Below, in pieces: positions 36,301-45,083 of a DNA stretch of 64,000 nucleotides (positions are counted from its first letter, which is position 1; each line of letters starts with the position of its first letter). The DNA comes from Bog-473 sp963807675 (GTDB lineage Bacteria > Actinomycetota > Acidimicrobiia > Acidimicrobiales > RAAP-2). The stretch lies in the NCBI GenBank assembly GCA_963807675.1, contig CAWECP010000012.1:1240001-1304000 (forward strand). Direction: 5' to 3'. The position numbers were made by a program, and so were the translations under genes. The notes beneath the pieces were generated by a model, which worked only from the letters and a program-made list of their open reading frames with translations, had not been told where the DNA came from and did not search any database.

Positions 36301-36736
36301 GGTGCCGTTCGACGTCGCCCGGGTGCTCGTGGCCGTGGCCGTGGTCGATGCCGCCGCGGTGATCAGCCTGCACCCGGACGCCACCCGGGTGGTCGAGCCC
36401 GCGGCCGTGCGTCTCCTGCCCCGCTCCACGTCCGTCGTCGAGACGACGGCCGATCTGGCCGCCCGGGTGGCCGGCCTGCCGTCGGCCCGCGTCCGGCTCC
36501 TCGGTTCCGAGCCCGAGCTGGGCCGGCTCGAGCCGGCCGTCCACGTGGACGCGCGACCACCGGTCCTGCTCGGGCGGGTGGAGCTGCTGCGCTACCTGCG
36601 AGAGCAGACGGTCTCGCGCACGCGGCACCGCTTCGGCAACGTGGTGCGGCCCATCGACGACCCTGCGGAGATCCGCGCGGATCTACCGGGCGCCCTGGCG
36701 CTCGACGACCACTCCGGGCTGCCCGTCCCACTCTGA
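33327..36736 (+). CDS. putA: bifunctional proline dehydrogenase / glutamate-semialdehyde dehydrogenase, two frame breaks
   Basis: Converts proline to glutamate using FAD then NAD. About 1,136 aa when joined. The PRODH barrel includes GFGVNVNLLGEAVLGHAEAA, VDYVSVKVSSVCAQL, RIVKGANLAAERVEAAVRGW and YLFRRLEENAAGDNFLG. The aldehyde dehydrogenase half has VVAVAGPWNFPLAIPIGGAL, VLTGSFETAE, the general base in FAETSGKNAIVV, the nucleophile Cys in GHGGQKCSAASL and NRPITGAIVGRQPFGGW. Frame breaks lie near 34085-34125 (before GARIKVRIVKGANL) and near 35535-35542 (ARFRHQLVDAARSL follows in the new frame). The start is uncertain; ATG 33327 has no clear ribosome binding site. Confidence 0.9.
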
Positions 36737-36757
36737 GGTGCGGAACGACCGGCGCGC

Positions 36758-38176
36758 TCAGGCGTCGGCGACGGCGGTCACCAGCTTCTGCAAGGTGTCC
36801 TTGGCGTCCCCGAAGAGCATGGTCGTCTTGGGGTCGTAGAGCAGGTCGTTGTCGATGCCGGCGAAGCCCGGGCGCATGGAGCGCTTCAGGAAGATGATGT
36901 TCTCCGCCTCGTCGGCATGGATGATCGGCATGCCGTAGATGGGGCTGCCCGGCGTCGACTTGGCCGCCGGGTTCACCGTGTCGTTCGCCCCCACGACCAG
37001 GGCCACGTCGGCCGTGGCCATTTCGGGGTTGGCCTCGTCCATCTCCTTCAGCTCGTCATAGGGCACGTTGGCCTCGGCCAGCAGCACGTTCATGTGCCCG
37101 GGCATGCGGCCGGCCACCGGGTGAATGGCGAAAAAGGTGTCGACGCCTCGGGCCGTGAGGGCGTCCGCCAACTCGCGCACCGTGTGTTGGGCCTGGGCCA
37201 CGGCCAGCCCGTAGCCGGGGATGATGACCACCTTGCGGGCGTAGGCCAGCAGCACCCCGACGTCGTCGGTCGTGCCGGTACGCACCGGCCGCGACGCGTC
37301 GCCCGCCTCGCCGCCCGTGGCCGTGATGACGGACCCGAACGCGCTGAACAGGATGTTGGGCAAGGAGCGGCCCATGGCCGAGCTCATGAGCCGGGTCAGG
37401 AGCATGCCCGAGGCGCCGACCAGGGTGCCGGCCACAATGAGGAGGTAGTTGTCGAGCACGAAGCCCGACGCCGCCACGGCCAGGCCGGTGAACGAGTTGA
37501 GCAGCGAAATCAGCACCGGCACGTCGGCCCCGCCGATGGGCAGCACGAAGATGACGCCGAGCACCAGCGCCAGCGCCAGGATGAGCCAGACCCAGATGAT
37601 GCTGCCGGTGACCAGCGCCAGGACGATGCACACGCCGATGGCGGCGCCGACCAGCCCGTTGATGAGCTGCTGGCCCGGGTAGGTGATGGGTCGCCCGGTG
37701 ATGAGCTCCTGCAGCTTTATGAACGCGATGGCGCTGCCCGAGAACGAGACCGACCCGATCAGCACGCCGAGCAGCACCTCGGCCGTGACGTAGACCGCGG
37801 GTTGGAGGCCCAGGAAGTGCAGGTGTAGCAACTCCACGATGGAGATCAGCGCCGCCGCGCCGCCACCGACGCCGTTGAAGATGGCCACCAGCTGGGGCAC
37901 GGCGGTCATCTTCACGAAGCGCGCCACCGGCACGGCGACCAACGCGCCCACCGCCATGGCCACGAGGGCCAGCACCAGGTTCTTGCCGGAGTGCCGCAGC
38001 GTCGGCAGCGTGAAGGTCATGCCCACGGCCAGGATGGCGGCCGCCGCGCCGACCAGGTTGCCCTGGCGCGCGTACTTGGGCGAGCTCAGGAACTTCAGCG
38101 CCAGGATGAAACCGATGATGGCGATCAGGTAGGCCAGGTCGCGCGCGGTGGCCAGGGTGAAGGACGCCGCCAGCAT
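36758..38176 (-). CDS. pntB: proton-translocating NAD(P) transhydrogenase, beta subunit
   Basis: Membrane subunit plus NADP domain, 472 aa. Nine or so helices run from ARDLAYLIAIIGFILALKFL to VLDNYLLIVAGTLVGASGML, with the conserved FNGVGGGAAALISIVE loop. The C-terminal domain III binds NADP: VVIIPGYGLAVAQAQHTVRE, IHPVAGRMPGHMNVLLAEA, DVALVVGANDTVNPAA and FLKRSMRPGFAGIDNDL. ATG 38176 is chosen because it overlaps the preceding stop (TGATG) and starts at the first helix. The enzyme couples proton entry to NADPH formation. Confidence 0.95.
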   Translation of the reverse strand: MLAASFTLATARDLAYLIAIIGFILALKFLSSPKYARQGNLVGAAAAILAVGMTFTLPTLRHSGKNLVLALVAMAVGALVAVPVARFVKMTAVPQLVAIFNGVGGGAAALISIVELLHLHFLGLQPAVYVTAEVLLGVLIGSVSFSGSAIAFIKLQELITGRPITYPGQQLINGLVGAAIGVCIVLALVTGSIIWVWLILALALVLGVIFVLPIGGADVPVLISLLNSFTGLAVAASGFVLDNYLLIVAGTLVGASGMLLTRLMSSAMGRSLPNILFSAFGSVITATGGEAGDASRPVRTGTTDDVGVLLAYARKVVIIPGYGLAVAQAQHTVRELADALTARGVDTFFAIHPVAGRMPGHMNVLLAEANVPYDELKEMDEANPEMATADVALVVGANDTVNPAAKSTPGSPIYGMPIIHADEAENIIFLKRSMRPGFAGIDNDLLYDPKTTMLFGDAKDTLQKLVTAVADA

Positions 38177-38594
38177 CAGGCCGCACCCCCGCCGTCGTCG
38201 GTGGCTCCGGCACCGGCCCCGGCACCGGCACCGGCTCGCTCGCCGTGGCCGCGGTGTTCTTGGCCCGGTCACCCGGCTTGGACCTGAACATGTGGAGCAT
38301 GCGGTCCGTCACCACGAAGCCGCCCACAATGTTGAGCGTGGCCAGGAACACGGCCAGGGTGCCGAGGACGAGCTCCGCCGTGCCGGTGGCCTCGCCCATG
38401 ATCGTCAGCGCACCCACCAGCACGATGCCGTGGATGGCGTTCGAGCCGGACATGAGCGGCGTGTGCAAAATGCTCGGGACCTTGGAGATCACTTCGATCC
38501 CCACGAACGCCGCCAGCGCGAACACGGTGAGGTACGCCACGATGCCCGTCGTCGACCCCTCGACGGCGAACGCGGCGTGCACCAGGCTGCCCAT
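38176..38594 (-). CDS. NAD(P) transhydrogenase alpha-2 (membrane) subunit, end frameshifted
   Basis: Small membrane subunit PntA2 (PntAB) of about 139 aa with helices TGIVAYLTVFALAAFVGIEV, the conserved VPSILHTPLMSGSNAIHGIV loop, and LVLGTLAVFLATLNIVGGFV. The tail after FRSKPGDRAKN is a Pro/Val-rich repeat. As read, the frame passes over pntB without a stop. One missing base within the GCCGGT-rich tract (38190-38245) would give DDGGGAA and a stop that overlaps the pntB start. The start overlaps the pntA1 stop as TGATG. Confidence 0.88.
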
Positions 38595-39745
38595 CACGAC
38601 TGCGCTCCTCCCGGTTCGCCCGTCCCGCCCAACAGCTCCACCGCCGCCGGTGCCATGGCCTTCCCGCCGCGCAGCACACACATGCCGGCCACGATCTCGT
38701 CGTCCCAGTCCGGGGTGAGCGCCCCCTCGGGGCCCATCAGGCCGAGCACGTTGGCGACGTTGCGGGCGTACAGGAAGCTGGCGTGCGTCGGCATGCCCGA
38801 GGGCGGGTTGGCCATGCCCACGACCTGCACGCCGTTGTGGACCACCACCTCGCCCACCCTGGTCAGCTCGCAGTTGCCACCCTGGTCAGCCGCCATGTCG
38901 ACCACCACGGCGCCGTCCGCCATGCCCTCGACCATGGACGCCGTCACGAGCACAGGCGCCTGGCGCCCCGGCACGGCCGCCGTCGTGATCACCACGTCGG
39001 ATCGTCCCACCTCCTCGGCCAGCGCGGCGCGCTGGCGGTCGAGCTCCTCGGGCGACAGTTCGCGGGCGTAGCCGCCCGTCCCCTCGGCGGAGACGCCCAG
39101 GTCCAAGAACGTGGCGCCGAGGCTCTCGGCTTCCTCCTTGGCCGCCGCCCGCACGTCGTAGGCCTTGACCACGGCGCCGAGGCGGCGCGCCGTGGCGATC
39201 GACTGCAGGCCGGCCACACCGACGCCCATGACGAGCACCTTGGCCGGCGGGACCGTCCCGGCGGCCGTCATGAACATCGGGAAGAACTTGGCCAGGTGCT
39301 CGGCGGCGGTGAGCCCGGCCCGGTAGCCCGACACGGTGGCCTGCGAGCTCAGGGCGTCCATGCCCTGGGCCCGGCTGATGCGGGGCAGCAGGTCGAAGCT
39401 GAACACCGTGGCAGCCTTGGCGGCGAGCGCCCGCAGCGCCTCTTCGGACTGCGCGACGCCGAAGAAGCTGAGGGTGGACACCCCGTCGGGGAGCCCCGCC
39501 ACCACCTCGGGAGCCGGGGCGTTGACCTGCACCACGAGCCCGGCACCCGACACGGTTGCGGCGGCGTCGGGCGCCACGGTCGCGCCGGCCTCCTTGTAGG
39601 CGGCGTCGACGAAGGCGGCCGCGGTGCCGGCGCCGGCCTGGACGCTGACCTCCCAACCGCCGCCCACCAGCTTCTTGACCACGTCGGGGGTGAGGGCCAC
39701 GCGGCGCTCACCGGGACGGGTCTCCGTGGGAACCGCCAATTGCAC
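38594..39745 (-). CDS. pntA: NAD(P) transhydrogenase alpha-1 (NAD-binding) subunit
   Basis: Soluble NAD-binding domain I, 383 aa. It begins with the alanine-dehydrogenase-like MQLAVPTETRPGERRVALTP. The Rossmann motif is KVLVMGVGVAGLQSIATARR, and the mobile-loop/active-site region is VVDMAADQGGNCELTR. Complete and in frame. First gene of the pntA1-pntA2-pntB operon, whose starts and stops overlap. This split alpha subunit is the arrangement usual in actinobacteria and alphaproteobacteria. Confidence 0.94.
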   Translation of the reverse strand: MQLAVPTETRPGERRVALTPDVVKKLVGGGWEVSVQAGAGTAAAFVDAAYKEAGATVAPDAAATVSGAGLVVQVNAPAPEVVAGLPDGVSTLSFFGVAQSEEALRALAAKAATVFSFDLLPRISRAQGMDALSSQATVSGYRAGLTAAEHLAKFFPMFMTAAGTVPPAKVLVMGVGVAGLQSIATARRLGAVVKAYDVRAAAKEEAESLGATFLDLGVSAEGTGGYARELSPEELDRQRAALAEEVGRSDVVITTAAVPGRQAPVLVTASMVEGMADGAVVVDMAADQGGNCELTRVGEVVVHNGVQVVGMANPPSGMPTHASFLYARNVANVLGLMGPEGALTPDWDDEIVAGMCVLRGGKAMAPAAVELLGGTGEPGGAQS

Positions 39746-39949
39746 GGTCGAAGTGTCTAGCAGCTGTGCCCGGTCGCGCCCCTAATTGCCGAGGTCAGGT
39801 TCGTGCGGGCGCGGGAACCGCTCTGCCCCGGGCACGGGTCGAAAACCCTAAACAGAACCGTGCAGCGTCTGCGAACGACGTCTCCCGGGACGACCACGAA
39901 CCCACCGGAGCGACCACGGCGACGTCCCCGCCGGGCCATCCCGATCGGT

Positions 39950-40708
39950 TCAGCCTCGGCCCAACGCGGTGAGGAACGGCGGCACCTCGCCACCCCCGTC
40001 GAGCACCAGGTTGGCCCCCGACACGAACGCAGCCGCAGGACTGGCCAAGAAGAGCACCGCGCCGGCTACGTCGCCGGGCGTACCCATGCGCCCCATCGGG
40101 ACCCCGGCCGCCACCGCAGCCATCTTCTCGGGCCCCCCGTAGAAGTCGTCGCCGGCGCCCGTGTCGAGCAGCCCGGCACTGACGCAGTTGACCCGCACCA
40201 GGGGCGCCCACTCCATGGCCAGCGTCGCCGTCAGGTTGATCAAGCCCGCCTTGGCCGCGCCGTAGGCCGAGGCACCCGGCGACGGGCGCAGGCCCGACAC
40301 GCTGGCCACGTTGACGATGGCACCGCCCTCCTCCTGCAACGCCATCACCTTGTGGGCTGACTGGGCGCACCACATCGGCGCCAGCAGGTTCAGGTTCACC
40401 ACCGACTCGACGAAGCGGGGCGTCTGCTCGGCCGCCAGGGCGTGCGGCGACCCGCCGGCGTTGTTGACCAGCACGTCGAGCCGGCCCCACTGCTCGACCG
40501 CCTTGGCGATGACCCGCTCCGCCTCGGCCGGCTTGCGGATGTCGGCCGACACGAACACCGCCCCGTCGATCTCCGCCTCGTGGCGCCCACACGTCACCAC
40601 GTTGGCGCCGGCGTCGAGGAACGCGGTCACAATGCCGGCGCCGACCCCGCGCGAACCACCGGTCACCACCACCACCTGGTCGTCGAAGTCGAAGGTCGGC
40701 TGCACCAT
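39950..40708 (-). CDS. short-chain dehydrogenase/reductase
   Basis: 252-aa classical SDR. NAD(P)-binding VVVTGGSRGVGAGI, structural VLVNNAGGSPHA, catalytic Ser in VNVASVSGLRPS and Tyr/Lys in SAYGAAKAGLINLT are all present. It is divergent from echA20. The same arrangement (an SDR back to back with echA20-ipdABC) occurs in the HIP (methylhydroindanone) cluster of mycobacteria, so it probably acts on a ring C/D intermediate. The substrate is inferred only. Confidence 0.88.
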   Translation of the reverse strand: MVQPTFDFDDQVVVVTGGSRGVGAGIVTAFLDAGANVVTCGRHEAEIDGAVFVSADIRKPAEAERVIAKAVEQWGRLDVLVNNAGGSPHALAAEQTPRFVESVVNLNLLAPMWCAQSAHKVMALQEEGGAIVNVASVSGLRPSPGASAYGAAKAGLINLTATLAMEWAPLVRVNCVSAGLLDTGAGDDFYGGPEKMAAVAAGVPMGRMGTPGDVAGAVLFLASPAAAFVSGANLVLDGGGEVPPFLTALGRG

Positions 40709-40862
40709 GGGTGCAAACCCTACGGCACACCCCCCTCGTCCGTGCTGGCCGGGAGCGCCTGCCCTGGCCTAAGTTCCCTGGCGCCCGCTGAGCGCAGCCG
40801 CACCCGCAGCGTCAGCACCCGGGCGGCCAGCCGCCCGAGACGACGAGGAGACACCGGCTTCC

Positions 40863-41621
40863 ATGCCCATCGACGTGATCCAGACCCAGGAGGGGATCGC
40901 CGAGGTGGTGATCGACCACCCGCCGGTGAACGCCCTCGACGTGGCGGGCTGGTTCGCCCTGGCCGATGCCCTCACCGCCGCCGGCCGCGTCCCGACCAAC
41001 CGCGTCGTCGTCCTGCGGGCGACCGGACGCGGCTTCTGCGCCGGCGTGGACATCAAGGAGATCAACGCCAAGGGGGACGAGGCGCTGGTCGGCGTCAACC
41101 GCGGCTGTTTCGCCGCCTTCGCCGCCGTCTACGACTGTGAGGTGCCCGTCATCGCGGCCGTGCAGGGCTTCTGCCTGGGCGGCGGCATCGGCCTGGTCGG
41201 CAACGCCGACATCGTCGTCGCCTCCGAGGATGCCACCTTCGGCCTGCCCGAGGTCGACCGCGGCGCACTGGGCGCCGCCACCCACCTGGCCCGCCTCGTC
41301 CCGCAGCACGCCATGCGCCGCATGGTCTACACCGCCAAGCCGATCACCGCCGCCGAAATGGCGTCGTACGGCTCCCTGGCCGCGGTCGTCGCGCCGGATC
41401 AGCTCCACGCGGCCGCCCTCGAGCTGGCGGCCGACATCGCCGACAAGAGCCCGACGATCATCCGGCGGGCCAAGGAGTCGCTCAACGGGATCGACCCGGT
41501 CGACGTCAAGCGCAGCTATCGCTACGAGCAGGGCTTCACGTACGAGCTGCACGTGCGCGGCGTGGCCGACGAGCAGCGGGCCGCCTTCGTCGAGAAGCGC
41601 GACGCCGACAGGTCGAAGTGA
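40863..41621 (+). CDS. echA20: EchA20-like (7aS)-HIC-CoA ring hydrolase
   Basis: 252-aa crotonase-fold protein. IDHPPVNALDVAGWFALADA, GFCAGVDIKEINAKG and AVQGFCLGGGIGLVGNADIV give the CoA and oxyanion-hole segments. EDATFGLPEVDRGALGAATH is the second active-site loop. Its place, directly before ipdA-ipdB-ipdC, and its size match EchA20, which hydrolyses ring D of the steroid-derived indane CoA ester. First gene of a plus-strand operon that runs to 44434. Confidence 0.85.
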   Translation: MPIDVIQTQEGIAEVVIDHPPVNALDVAGWFALADALTAAGRVPTNRVVVLRATGRGFCAGVDIKEINAKGDEALVGVNRGCFAAFAAVYDCEVPVIAAVQGFCLGGGIGLVGNADIVVASEDATFGLPEVDRGALGAATHLARLVPQHAMRRMVYTAKPITAAEMASYGSLAAVVAPDQLHAAALELAADIADKSPTIIRRAKESLNGIDPVDVKRSYRYEQGFTYELHVRGVADEQRAAFVEKRDADRSK

Positions 41622-41638
41622 GCGAAGCGAGCTAGCCG

Positions 41639-42535
41639 GTGGGTGACAAGCGCACCACGGTCGACGACATCGTCGGCGAGCTCCGTTCCGGCATGACCGT
41701 CGGCATCGGCGGCTGGGGCTCGCGGCGCAAGCCCATGGCGGTGGTGCGGGCCATCTGCCGCTCCGACCTGACCGACCTGACCGTCGCCGCCTACGGCGGG
41801 CCCGACGTCGGGCTGCTGTGCGCCACCGGCAAGGTGCGCAAGGTGGTGTGCGGGTTCGTCACCCTCGACTCCATCGCGCTGGACCCGCACTGGCGAGCGG
41901 CCCGTCAGCACGGGCAGGTCGAGGTGATGGAGGTGGACGAGGGCATGTTCTTCCTCGGCCTCCAGGCGGCGGCCTGGCGCGTGCCCTTCCTGCCCTCCCG
42001 GGCCGGGCTGGGCTCCGACGTCCTGCGCGTCAACCCCGACCTGCGCCTGGTGCGCTCGCCCTACGGCGCGGGCCATCCCTACCTGCACGACTCCGCCGAC
42101 GCCGACGTGGAGCTGGTCGCCGTGCCCGCCCTTCATCTCGACGCCGCCATCGTTCACGTGAACCGGGCCGACGGCGCCGGCAACGGGCAGATTCTCAGCC
42201 CCGACCCCTTCTTCGACGCCCTGTTCCTCGGCGCGGCCGAGCGGCGCTACCTCACCGCCGAGCGCATCGTGGCGAACGGCTCGCTGGCCAACGAGGCCCA
42301 CCCGCTCTCGACCGTGCCCATCCACCGCATGCTCACCGACGCCGTGGCCGAGGCGCGCGGCGGCGCCCACTTCACGGCCAACCCGCCCGACTACGGGCGC
42401 GACGAGGCGTTCCAGAAAGAGTACGCCGCCGCGGCGTCGGACCCGGTCGAGTGGGAGGCCTTCGCCAACCGCTACGTGCTGGTGCCCGAGGACGAGTATC
42501 AGGCCCGCGTCAAGGAACGGACCCCAGGGCCGTGA
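41639..42535 (+). CDS. ipdA: COCHEA-CoA hydrolase, alpha subunit
   Basis: 298-aa class I CoA-transferase-fold protein. IGIGGWGSRRKPMAVVRAIC, YGGPDVGLLCATGKVRKVVC and VDEGMFFLGLQAAAWRVPFL follow IpdA. IpdAB opens ring C of the last indane intermediate by hydrolysing a carbon-carbon bond rather than moving CoA, and IpdA supplies half of the active site. The GTG start is 17 nt after echA20. The stop overlaps the ipdB start (GTGA). Confidence 0.88.
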   Translation: MGDKRTTVDDIVGELRSGMTVGIGGWGSRRKPMAVVRAICRSDLTDLTVAAYGGPDVGLLCATGKVRKVVCGFVTLDSIALDPHWRAARQHGQVEVMEVDEGMFFLGLQAAAWRVPFLPSRAGLGSDVLRVNPDLRLVRSPYGAGHPYLHDSADADVELVAVPALHLDAAIVHVNRADGAGNGQILSPDPFFDALFLGAAERRYLTAERIVANGSLANEAHPLSTVPIHRMLTDAVAEARGGAHFTANPPDYGRDEAFQKEYAAAASDPVEWEAFANRYVLVPEDEYQARVKERTPGP

Positions 42536-43322
42536 GCGACCGCGACCGCGACACCGACACCGGTCCCGGGGTCACCCGCGCCGAGTCGTGCGTCGTCGCC
42601 TGCGCCGACGCCTGGCGCGGCGACGGCGAGATCATGGCCAGCCCCTTCGGCACCGTGCCCGCGCTCGGGGCCCGGCTGGCCAAGCTCACCTTCACGCCCG
42701 ATCTGGTGCTGACCGACGGCGAGGCCGCCCTCATGGTCGGCGCGCCCCCCTCGCCACCCGCCCCGCCGAGCTGGTGCGCGAGGCGGCCATGACCTACCGC
42801 AGCGTGTTCGACGTGGTGTGGTCGGGACGGCGCCACATCATGATGATGGCCAGCCAAATCGACCGCACGGGCAACCAGAACATCTCGGCCGTCGGCCCGC
42901 ACGACAAGCCAAAGGTGCAACTGGTCGGCGTGCGGGGCGCGCCCGGCAACTCGGTCAACCACCCCACCAGCTACTGGGTGCCCGACCACAGCGTGCGCAC
43001 CTTCGTCGAGCAGGTGGACATGGTGTGCGGCGTCGGCTACGCCCGGGCCGCCGCGGCCGGCGGGGGGGCCACCCGCTTCCAGGAGGTGCGGCGGGTGGTG
43101 TCCAACCTCGGAGTGTTCGACTTCGAGACGCCGGAGCGCACCATGCGCCTGCGCTCGCACCACCCGGGCGTCACCGTCGACGAGATCGTCGCCGCCACCG
43201 GCTTCGCGCTGACGGTCCCCGACGACGTGGCCGAGACCCGCCTGCCCACACCCGAAGAGCTCGACCTCATAAGGGTCGTGCTCGATCCCGGTGGGCTGCG
43301 CGACCGCGAGGTGCGGAGCTGA
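42532..43322 (+). CDS. ipdB: COCHEA-CoA hydrolase, beta subunit, frameshifted
   Basis: About 263 aa when joined. The N-terminus TRAESCVVACADAWRGDGEI, ASPFGTVPALGARLAKLTF and LVLTDGEAALMVG is in one frame. PLATRPAELVREAAMTYRSV, SQIDRTGNQNISAVG and VDMVCGVGYARAAAAGG are in another. The switch lies in the run of six C at 42745-42750, a typical place for an indel error. The ipdA-ipdB order and coupled start match the known heterotetramer. Confidence 0.87.
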
Positions 43323-44434
43323 GCGGGGCCCCCGGCCCCGAGCCGGCGGCACTCCACCCGGCGCTGCACACCGAGCTGTGCGAGCGCGTCGGGGTGCGCT
43401 ACCCGCTCGTGCAGACCGGCATGGGGTGGGTGGCCGGCCCCCGGCTCACGGCCGCCACGGCCGAGGCGGGCGGCCTCGGCATCCTGGCCTCGGCCACCAT
43501 GACGCTGGCCGCGCTGGAGCAGGCCATGGCCGAGGTCCGCAGCCGCACCAAGGCCCCCTTCGGCGTCAACCTGCGCACCGACGTGGCCGACGTGGGCGAG
43601 CGCATCGAGCTGATGATCTCCGCCGGCGCCGCGGTGGCCAGCTTCGCCCAGGCCCCCAACCCCGAGCTGGTGACCCGCTGCAAGGAGGCCGGGCTGTTCG
43701 TCATGCCGACCGTGGGCGCCCGCCGTCACGCCGAGAAGGTGGCCGAATGGGGGGTGGACGCCGTGATCGCCCAGGGCGCCGAGGGCGGGGGGCACACCGG
43801 GACCATTCCGACCACGCTCCTGCTGCCCCAGGTGGTCGACGCCGTCGGCGACCGGGTCCTCGTGCTCGGTGCCGGCGGCTTCTTCAGCGGACGGGGCCTG
43901 GTGGCCGCCCTGGCGTACGGGGCCGCCGGGGTCGCCATGGGCACGCGCTTCCTGCTCTCGGCCGAGAGCCGGGTGCCCGACGCCGTGAAGGACGTCTACC
44001 TCGGCACCGCCGTCACCGGCACCGTGGTGACCACCAAGGTCGACGGCGCCCCGCAGCGCGTCGTGCGCACGGACCTGGTCGACCACCTGGAGGCGCAGTC
44101 ATGGCTGCGCGCCTTGCCGCGCGCCGTGCGCAGCGCGTACGAGTTCCGCAAGGAGACCGGCGCCTCGCTCCCCTCGCTGCTGCGCGAGGGCCGCGCCATG
44201 AAGGAGGGCAACGAGCTCACCTGGGCCCAGGTCGTCATGGCGGCCAACGCTCCGGTCATGACGAAGGCCGCGCTGGTCGAGGGTCGGACCGACGTCGGCG
44301 TCCTGCCCACCGGTCAGGTGGTGGGCGTGCTCAATTCGCTACCGAGCGTGGCCGACATCGTCGGCGGCATCATGCGAGAGGCCGACGGTGTGTTGCGGGG
44401 ATGGAGCCCCGCCCCCGAGCCGTCAGTCGGCTAG
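43319..44434 (+). CDS. ipdC: IpdC-like flavin reductase (nitronate-monooxygenase family)
   Basis: About 370-aa TIM-barrel flavoprotein. VRYPLVQTGMGWVAGPRLTA, AEAGGLGILASATMT and KAPFGVNLRTDVAD begin the barrel. VIAQGAEGGGHTGTIPT, LVLGAGGFFSGRGLVAALAY and GVAMGTRFLLSAES form the FMN phosphate site. In steroid ring C/D breakdown IpdC reduces the unsaturated HIP-CoA intermediate. No ATG/GTG is positioned well: the frame is open from CTG 43319, which overlaps the ipdB stop, and CTG 43364 is another option. Confidence 0.87.
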   Translation: MSGAPGPEPAALHPALHTELCERVGVRYPLVQTGMGWVAGPRLTAATAEAGGLGILASATMTLAALEQAMAEVRSRTKAPFGVNLRTDVADVGERIELMISAGAAVASFAQAPNPELVTRCKEAGLFVMPTVGARRHAEKVAEWGVDAVIAQGAEGGGHTGTIPTTLLLPQVVDAVGDRVLVLGAGGFFSGRGLVAALAYGAAGVAMGTRFLLSAESRVPDAVKDVYLGTAVTGTVVTTKVDGAPQRVVRTDLVDHLEAQSWLRALPRAVRSAYEFRKETGASLPSLLREGRAMKEGNELTWAQVVMAANAPVMTKAALVEGRTDVGVLPTGQVVGVLNSLPSVADIVGGIMREADGVLRGWSPAPEPSVG

Positions 44435-44438
44435 TTGG

Positions 44439-44909
44439 TCAGTCGCGACCGTTGGCGCTGCCCTGCGCCACGCGGCGCAGCAGGTTCGACACCCGCTGGT
44501 GCGTCACCCCGAAGAGATGGGCGATGCTCGGGATGCTCTGGCCCTCGGCGCGCAGCGCGACGACGAGCGAGCGACGCAGGTAGCCGCTGGCCTCCGACTG
44601 TCGCCGCAGAATGGTGCTCACCAGTTGCACGGTCCCCGGCTCGTCCTCGTCCCCGAGGATCGCCTTCCACTCCCGCCCCTGCTCCCGGGCGAGACGTACC
44701 TCCGCGATGCGCTTGGACAGCAGGCGCTCGCTCTCGGCGTTCTGCCGCAGGACGGACTCCAGTTCGTCCAGCGCGCGCAGAACGTCGTCGTGTCCGTTGC
44801 CGCTCCGGGGATCAGTGTGGTCGGATGTCAAGTCTCTCGCTCCTGTTCGCGGCTCCTCGACCCCTTGCCGCTCTGTTGCGTCAGTGGCCAACATCTTTGA
44901 TGCCTCCAT
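44439..44909 (-). CDS. helix-turn-helix protein with central coiled coil
   Basis: 156 aa from ATG 44909. Charged N-terminus, then a helical stretch (DDVLRALDELESVLRQNAES, RLLSKRIAEVRLAREQG) and a C-terminal HTH: VALRAEGQSIPSIAHLFGVT followed by HQRVSNLLRRVA. The layout suggests a sequence-specific DNA-binding dimer. It sits convergent to ipdC between the two steroid transcription units and could regulate one of them, but it is not a TetR protein and so is neither KstR nor KstR2. An in-frame start at 45026 is possible. Confidence 0.65.
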   Translation of the reverse strand: MEASKMLATDATERQGVEEPRTGARDLTSDHTDPRSGNGHDDVLRALDELESVLRQNAESERLLSKRIAEVRLAREQGREWKAILGDEDEPGTVQLVSTILRRQSEASGYLRRSLVVALRAEGQSIPSIAHLFGVTHQRVSNLLRRVAQGSANGRD

Positions 44910-45083
44910 TCGCAGCGTCTTTTCTGTGTGCCGGCACCGAATCGACGTCACGCGCACCCATAGCCTAAGAGGGTCCAGCCAGCGTTGTGCGTCACAGAGC
45001 CAATACCCGGTTGGGTCGGTGATCACACACCCGATGGCCCGAAAGTCGGCCTGGTCGCCGCCACATGGCGGTGACCAGGGATT

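Noticed and set aside
37056..38681. A 541-aa fused frame covering pntA2 and pntB
   Set aside because: Only the first 125 residues match PntA2. The rest is an out-of-frame reading of pntB caused by a missing base near 38200.
40709..40862. KstR2 operator in the SDR/echA20 divergent promoter
   Set aside because: No sequence close to the CAAG-NN-CTTG core is present.
44439..45026. KstR/KstR2-type regulator for the steroid block
   Set aside because: The HTH is C-terminal after a coiled coil and there is no TetR ligand domain.
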